This document shows, piece after piece, positions 1 to 64,000 of a stretch of 64,000 nucleotides of DNA. Below the pieces are notes generated by a model. The model had not been told where the DNA came from. It did no database searches and saw only the letters and a list, made by a program, of their open reading frames with translations. Position numbers and translations under genes: made by a program. This stretch comes from Mytilus californianus. Lineage: Eukaryota; Mollusca; Bivalvia; Mytilida; Mytilidae. Location of the stretch: contig NW_026262690.1 in the NCBI RefSeq assembly GCF_021869535.1, positions 61,078,995 to 61,142,994 of the forward strand, in the 5' to 3' direction. Position 1 is the first letter of the stretch; each line of letters opens with the position of its first letter.

Positions 1-1560
1 GTCAATAGACCCGAATGCTCTTATATCAGACCAATTTGGGGATAAACTTTGAACCCCATGCTAGCATTAATGGTTTGTTTATTTATATTAATAAATCTAT
101 CTTGAACATGCGTTCTATTTTAGCTCTTAAAACAGATTTTAAATCCATAAGTATGCATTTGTCTAATATCAGAACTGTCTATAAAGCGCTTGGGCGTGTG
201 CCTTATTGTCTAAAATTTATATAAACATATAACCACACAATTTTTTTTTAAAGTCACAAATTTGCAATTTACCAACTAGAGTCTAAAAAGTTATTGTGAA
301 ATAAACTTCATCAGAGACTTTCAAAGATCTGACATTATGAGAACACAAAGCTCTTAAGACTCTGTAAATTCGCGAAAGGAATAAAACACTACAATCAACT
401 GAAGAGGTTCTTAACTTTGAATGGACATATGAATACTAACATATTGATGTACACGTTAGATGATGGGAAATGAGGTGGTTCTTGAAATTTGCGTTATGTT
501 AAAAGACTCTTTACGTATGTTTTGCTCTAAGAAAGAGTGGGATTTAAATATTTCCTCCATGGACTTCTTAATGTAGCGGAGGGTTGAGATTTTAAAATTT
601 TTTTTTAACCCCGCCACAAATGTTCATGTACCTGCCTCAAGTCAAAATGTCTTATATCATATCTTAATGAATTTTTAGTGTGTTCGTTTTTTTTTTTAGA
701 ATTTGGCATCAATGAAAGATTTTTGTTTTTTATGTTTAGTTGACATATAAACACTAAGTCTTGCCTCAAAACGTCAATAGATTAATATCATCGGTGTGTT
801 GCTGTCTCATTGAGGTAAACCCTCCAATCGACTTTAATTCATTTATGAGACGGAAAATATTACTGGTGCAACTTAATAAATAACAAACTGGTATGCAAAA
901 AAACACACACAAAAAATGAGGTCCGGCACTTGTACTAGCCGCACACAGCGAGTTTCTTGAAATTCAATGAAAAGACAAAGATTTTGTTCATATAATTATT
1001 TACGGTAATACCTATGGATACCCATAGAACGCTGACACTGTTGTACTAATCTATTCTGCTCTACTTCGTATTCCCAAATTGACTTGGGTCATCGCCAAAC
1101 CCTCAATTCAGTCAATTCAGGCCCATGTATTTAAATCGGAGTGAAGTCAAAACTTGGAATTAAACTGTATTGATATATCACACACAGTTAATAGTCCCGT
1201 CGGCTAGATTTGTTATTTTGATAGGGCGTTTGTTCATCTAGAGAACACTTATAGTAAACTCTGTATTAACGGTATGAGGCACCGACCATTCATCAGTGTT
1301 GAAAAAAGGGTCGTTAAATTTTTTTTCTAAATCTCAGGGCAACAAAATGTTTGTTTCCGATAAGGGAAGTGAAATAAGAAAAGTGTTTCGTCTCTTTTGA
1401 AAATTAGTTTAAAACAACATTGAAGGTGTCCTTGGTTTGGAGAAAACCATTGTGTTCCCGTATAAAATTGAAAAGAATATTTGTGTATGAAAGTTGAACA
1501 AAAAATAGTATATTATTGCGTATACTTTATTATTATAAAGTGTAAATGTTTTAAAACAAA
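1..1560. other. Upstream AT-rich sequence, no gene seen
   Basis: Only short spurious frames are present. The one recognisable piece is about 575-645, a fragment of the module shared by the R1 and R2 repeats (GGAGGGTTGAGAT, then AACCCCGCCACA and a degraded CCTGCCTCAAGTC). Confidence 0.5.
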
Positions 1561-1572
1561 TTGTCAATAAAT

Positions 1573-1760
1573 ATAAGAAGATGTGGTATGAGTGCCAATG
1601 AAACAACTCTCCATCCAAGTCACAATTTTTAAAAGTAAACCATTATAGGTCAAAGTACGGCCTCCTACACGGAGCCTTGGCTCACAAGGGCCCCAAAAAT
1701 GACTAGTGTAAAACCATTCAAACACCGTGTCACTTTAAAAAAAAAATGCAGGAGGAGAAC
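1573..1760 (+). repeat. R1-like interspersed repeat, variant subfamily
   Basis: Starts AAGAAGATGTGGTATGAGTG and continues through CAACTCTCCATCC, a TATAGGTCAAAGTACGGCC block and GGGCCCCAAAAATGACTAG. The same variant is present reversed at about 6945-7125, so it is an interspersed repeat and not unique sequence. The class (SINE or MITE) is undetermined. Confidence 0.75.
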
Positions 1761-1972
1761 TATGATACGGTTTATGTTCTTCTAATATATTTTATGATGG
1801 TATGATACTAAAACCCTAACGGGAGGGATTGTGCTTGATTTTCATATGATGAAGACACAATCTTTCAATCAGTTTAATTGAGGTCTGGAGCTGACATGTC
1901 AGTAACTGCTAGTAGTCCTTTTTTTATTTATGAATGATTGTCATTTTGTTTAGTTTCTTTTATTTTTTAGAG

Positions 1973-2399
1973 TTTAGTATGACGTCCATTATCACTGAAC
2001 TAGTATACATATTTGTTTAGGGGCCAGCTGAAGGACGCCTCCGGGTGCGGGAGTTTCTCGCTGCATTGAAGACCCATTGGTGGCCTTCGGCTGTTGTCTG
2101 CTCTATGGTCGGGTTGTTGTCTATTTGACACATTCCCCATTTCCATTCTCAATTTATTTTGTTTCCTATTCTGATATCGGACACGGACTTCTTTTGAACT
2201 GAATTTTACTGTGCTTATTGCTGTGCGTTTGTTTATTCCACATTGGCTAGAAGTATAGGGGGAGGGTTGAGATCTCACAAAACATGTTTCAGTCACCCCG
2301 CCGCATTTTTGCGCCTGTCCCAAATCGGGAGCCTCTTGCCTTTGTTAATCTTGTATGTTTTTTTTTACTAATCTTGATTCATTTATATGTGTCGGAGCT
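1973..2399 (+). repeat. R2 interspersed repeat, copy 1 (long)
   Basis: Begins GACGTCCATTATCACTGAAC, then CCAGCTGAAGGACGCCTCCG, a GAAGACCCATTGGTGGCC block, TGGTCGGGTTGTTGTC and ACACATTCCCCATTTCC. Its 3' part (about 2255-2335) carries, in reverse relative to R1, the GGGGGAGGGTTGAG ... CCTGTCCCAAATCGGGAGCC module. A second copy follows immediately. Confidence 0.8.
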
Positions 2400-2592
2400 T
2401 AGAGTGACGTCCATTTTCAGTGAACTAGTATACATTTTTGTTTAGGTGCCAGCTGAAGCCCGCATCCGGGTGCGGTATTTACTCGCCGTGTTGAAGACCC
2501 ATTGATGGCCTTGGGCTATTTTCTGCTCTTTGGTCGGGTTGTTGTCCCCTTGACACATTCCCCGTTTCCATTCTCAATTTTATTTTCGTAGT
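2400..2592 (+). repeat. R2 interspersed repeat, copy 2 (short)
   Basis: Repeats the order of copy 1 from GTGACGTCCATTTTCAGTG through CCGCATCCGGGTGCGG, GAAGACCCATTGATGGCC and ACACATTCCCCGTTTCC, then stops at CTCAATTTTATTTTCG. It lacks the module seen at the 3' end of copy 1. The two copies are in direct tandem order. Confidence 0.8.
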
Positions 2593-3039
2593 TATCTTAT
2601 AATGTTATGCCTTTTTGCTATACACATATTTTTTTTGCTTGAGTCAATGTTATTGTTCTACCAGAGACATATATACACAGAATATGTCTCTAGTTCTACC
2701 TAATTGTACTATATATTATCTGGGAACATTATATCTAATTAATATATATATGTTCCTGATATTATGTGCTCTTGTATACAGTGTATGTATTAAATAATTA
2801 GTATTTTTGCTTATTTAAAATTTAATGTATTAGTGTCTCCAGTTTAAACATTGTGTTAATTCGCATGTAAATGTAAAACGCCACGGGTGGATTAACTGTT
2901 TTGAATCTGTGTTACTTCCGAACAGAAATAATTTATTATATTATATATATTTGTTTGTCTAAAATAATTATAATACTTTGTCTTTGGTTGTATTATATGT
3001 CTCTGGTGGATTATATGCTTTTATTAATTCGTAATAAAT
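2593..3039. other. AT-rich upstream sequence, nothing recognised
   Basis: Low-complexity AT-rich sequence, with short ATAT runs at about 2735-2750 and 2936-2950. No gene, hairpin or repeat match was found. Confidence 0.5.
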
Positions 3040-3254
3040 GACATATGCTTATATCCGATTTCGCTGAAGAATCTCGTTTCCGCCACGCTAAAGTTTCACG
3101 GCAACTATTTACCTGTTTAACAGCTGATTCATGATTGATAGTACACGTGGGACTGTTATTGTAATCCGCGGTTAATTGATTTGTCATTTCTGATTGGTTG
3201 AAAAAGTTGCACTCTTGAATACTCCATGATGTGATTGCCACACACGAAAAATAG
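3040..3254 (+). promoter_or_regulatory. Probable promoter and 5' UTR of GALNT2
   Basis: This stretch is less AT-rich than its surroundings and has several CpGs. It holds a palindromic E-box CACGTG at 3144-3149 and an inverted CCAAT box (ATTGG) at 3193-3197, 60-110 bases upstream of the start codon. No TATA box at a convincing distance was seen. The transcription start is not visible from sequence, so the promoter/UTR boundary is unknown. The assignment rests on position and motifs only. Confidence 0.4.
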
Positions 3255-61660
<58,406 letters not shown>

Positions 61661-62929
61661 TGAAAACAAATATTAGATTGTTATTTATGACAGAACTCTA
61701 GTATTTTAAAAGATTTTAATCAAGACTAATTCTACAAAAATTATATACCAAAGTAAAGCTTTATAAGAAGGAAGTCCGATTTAAAATTGTATGCTGTAGA
61801 AAGAATGCATGGTACTAAATCTGACATCTTTTGGACTGTCTTAATGAAATGGCTGCAAGTTTACAGGTTACAGTTATTAGGGTAACAGATTTTGTTAAAA
61901 CTTTTTATTCTTTAAGAATAAAAAAAGAAATATTTTGACAAAGTGCTAAACCCCCCTCGTTACACACACACACACACAAAGGAAATGAAAAAGAGACAAT
62001 CATATTATTTTAGTGTTTGAAAATTTAAAAAACATATCATGACGACTTAAAGAACATCAACAAATCCAAGATTGCTTCCCCTTTCTCTTTATATGCTTGG
62101 TAATTATAAGATATCGTTCAAGAGATTTGGAATGATTGTCAATATCCACCATCGTCCACTCACTTTAGGTGATTCCAACAGAAACGGTGAATCCTAGTAA
62201 ATATATATTTTATGATACATTTTATACCTACTTACATAGACACAAGTTATTAGAATTTTCCTATAGAGACAGGTTTACAACGACACAAATTTTTTATGTT
62301 TTTTGTTTGTTTTTTAATTATATACATTCCATTAAGTTTCCTTACTAGAAGGTCCAGCTGCTTTTAAAAACCTTTTATGACCTTAGCTTTAAGCTGTTTT
62401 TCTTATTTATTTTCTTTTATATATGTGACTCATGCAATTTGTGTTAAAATTAAAATAAATAGTATTAGATTATTGATACCAAGAAGCCCAATTATATTTT
62501 GTCAAAAATATTTATAAAACCATTATTGTATACTTTCCTGTGATATATATTTGTAAGATAGAAAATTATTTTGAAAAAAGTTTGTCTATTGATGTTCAAA
62601 CTGGAAAGTAGACCATGTTATTATTGTGCAGATTGAAAGATAAACAATCAGTCTTGCAGCAGCTGATTGAAAACTGGTGATTGTTTGTGTATTCATTGAT
62701 TTGAAGGGATCATATATGATACTATGAATTGAAAAACTTAAAAAAATTAGTTTATCTCTTGTAGAATTTTTTTTATTTTAAATTCCAAAAGGGTAAAGTA
62801 CTGTAGATACTTTAAGGTGATTGTAATGTCAGTTTGTTTTTAGACCTTTATTTACATATCTCTGTCACTAGGGCAGCTTCAAGTTTCTGTATTTCAGAGG
62901 AAATCATTTGACATAAGTTAGCATAATCA
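61661..62929 (+). other. 3' UTR and possible polyadenylation signals
   Basis: No open frame continues after the stop codon. AATAAA hexamers occur at 61917-61922 and 62454-62459, and another at 63183-63188 beyond this stretch; which is used cannot be told from sequence. A short AC run lies near 61962-61978. Otherwise this is AT-rich sequence without recognised features. Confidence 0.5.
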
Positions 62930-63545
62930 TTAAAGGGGCATTAGCTATCAAATTCATGATCACCGATTGACTTAAATTCTCATATTTGATATATAACATA
63001 CTAAAACTTAAATCAAAATTACAAAAAGTAAAAAAAACAAACAAAACAATTAACAATACATGGATTTGATATAATGAATCAGCATTTTGTGCGTAATTTA
63101 GACCAGATGCCATCTAATTAACCATCAAGATTACCTCCGAAGACTGCTGATAGTCATTCGACCCGATATAAACATAAATATAAATAAACTGAGAAGCAAG
63201 AGGAGTTGTGTTATTGCAATTTTTCCAGGTCTGTTTGATTTAAGGTCATAGATTTGAATCATGATTTAACCCGTATATGAATGATTTCTTGTGGACTGAA
63301 TCTGTCAAAGAAATGGGTTTTTTTTTTATGGTGGCACCCTTGTTTAACTTCAATGTTGACATTCTTTTCTTTTAATAACCGAACACGCTTATGGCATGCA
63401 TGTTCTTGGTCTTTGTTTGTCCAAATTGAACAAAACTGACTGCTAATAACGAAATATTATTTCATTATTCCACTTTTATAACTGTTTGTAACAAAAAAAA
63501 TCTTATTTTATTTTTTTGTCTAAATGACAGCTAATGCTCCCTTAA
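62930..63545. mobile_element. Element with inverted ends (TTAAAGGGGCATTAGCT)
   Basis: TTAAAGGGGCATTAGCT at 62930-62946 is mirrored by AGCTAATGCTCCCTTAA at 63529-63545, with two mismatches over 17 bases. The same left edge occurs at about 18488 in intron 1, supporting a repeat family. No coding capacity. Confidence 0.65.
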
Positions 63546-64000
63546 GTAATATGTTATTGAATACAACCTATACAGTATTTCAAGGCCAATTCAAATTGCC
63601 TTAAGAATGTAAAATCTTTTCATCATTAATTTTAGTTAAAATTCATCAGAAATATTTTTCTAGTATGTTTATAGAAAATAACAAGTTTGTATTGTCCATG
63701 TACTTAATTCTTAAATGTTATATACCAAATACTTAACTGTTATAATTGTCTTTAATTTATTTAAGTTTGTAATGTATATTAAATATGTGATTAAATAATG
63801 TTAATTTTAACAGATTCAATGAATTATTTAAAACAGCATTAAAAAATGGCTTTAATTCAATATGCAACTGATGGTTGCAAATGTTTGTATTTGTCAATTT
63901 TTGAGTATTCTTGCATATAGTTAACGTTGGCATCACACCAACGAAAGTTGTTTTTATTCTATGCCGAATAACAATGATAAATATATTATGGACATTCACT
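63546..64000. other. Downstream sequence, nothing recognised
   Basis: AT-rich sequence with no gene or repeat match seen. Confidence 0.45.

Noticed and set aside
2000..2323. 107-residue reverse-strand frame upstream of GALNT2
   Set aside because: Lies within repeat R2, whose second copy at 2400-2592 does not keep the frame.

Overview
This window is animal nuclear DNA, most likely from a marine bivalve and probably a mussel (Mytilidae). It is AT-rich and intron-dominated. Several of its repeats, such as the one starting GATGTGGTATGATTGCC and the one starting TTTTTATACGACCGC, are ones I remember as very common in mussel sequence. That species call is recollection plus inference; no search was run.

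One gene fills the window. Fourteen plus-strand exons between 3255 and 61660 join in frame, all with GT..AG introns, into a complete 591-residue polypeptide N-acetylgalactosaminyltransferase of the GALNT2 type. This is a Golgi type II membrane enzyme that starts mucin-type O-glycosylation. The N-terminal anchor, stem, GT-A catalytic domain (D243-S-H245, W350-GGEN, H378) and C-terminal ricin-type lectin domain (residues about 457-591) are all present. The ten cysteines expected to form its disulfides sit at a constant offset of 19 from the human positions I remember. Exon 1 lies at 3255-3347, and a 26.5 kb intron separates it from exon 2. No second protein-coding host gene is supported.

Layout: 1-3040 is upstream sequence with two copies of a repeat (R2) and fragments of another (R1). 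3040-3254 is the probable promoter and 5' UTR. 3348-29859 is intron 1, packed with repeats. 29860-43379 holds exons 2-6 with large repeat-filled introns. 43380-50343 holds exons 7-9, a decayed integrase-type DNA transposon and a nested transposon stack. 50344-61660 holds exons 10-14. 61661-64000 is 3' UTR or downstream sequence with one more inverted-end element.

The most notable content is the mobile-element population. At least eight non-autonomous families (called F1-F8 here) have unrelated sequences but share one plan: a T-rich edge, a 5' hairpin whose stem recurs inverted near the 3' end, a GTC/GTCC-type microsatellite, tandem core repeats, a 3' inverted stem motif, a short stem-loop and a T-rich 3' edge. 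This matches the published plan of Helentron-associated elements (HINE, DINE-1) and bivalve pearl-type elements. The core period is close to constant across unrelated families (about 160-167 bp, and 147 bp in one). Several copies join the 5' end of one family to the 3' end of another. One of these hybrids is shown by an empty-site comparison inside the window to be a unit insertion between two Ts. The window also holds a 915 bp transposon with a 10 bp terminal inverted repeat and an AATAG target duplication, several fold-back or MITE elements, and a tandemly duplicated 3' splice site at exon 6 of the GALNT2 gene.
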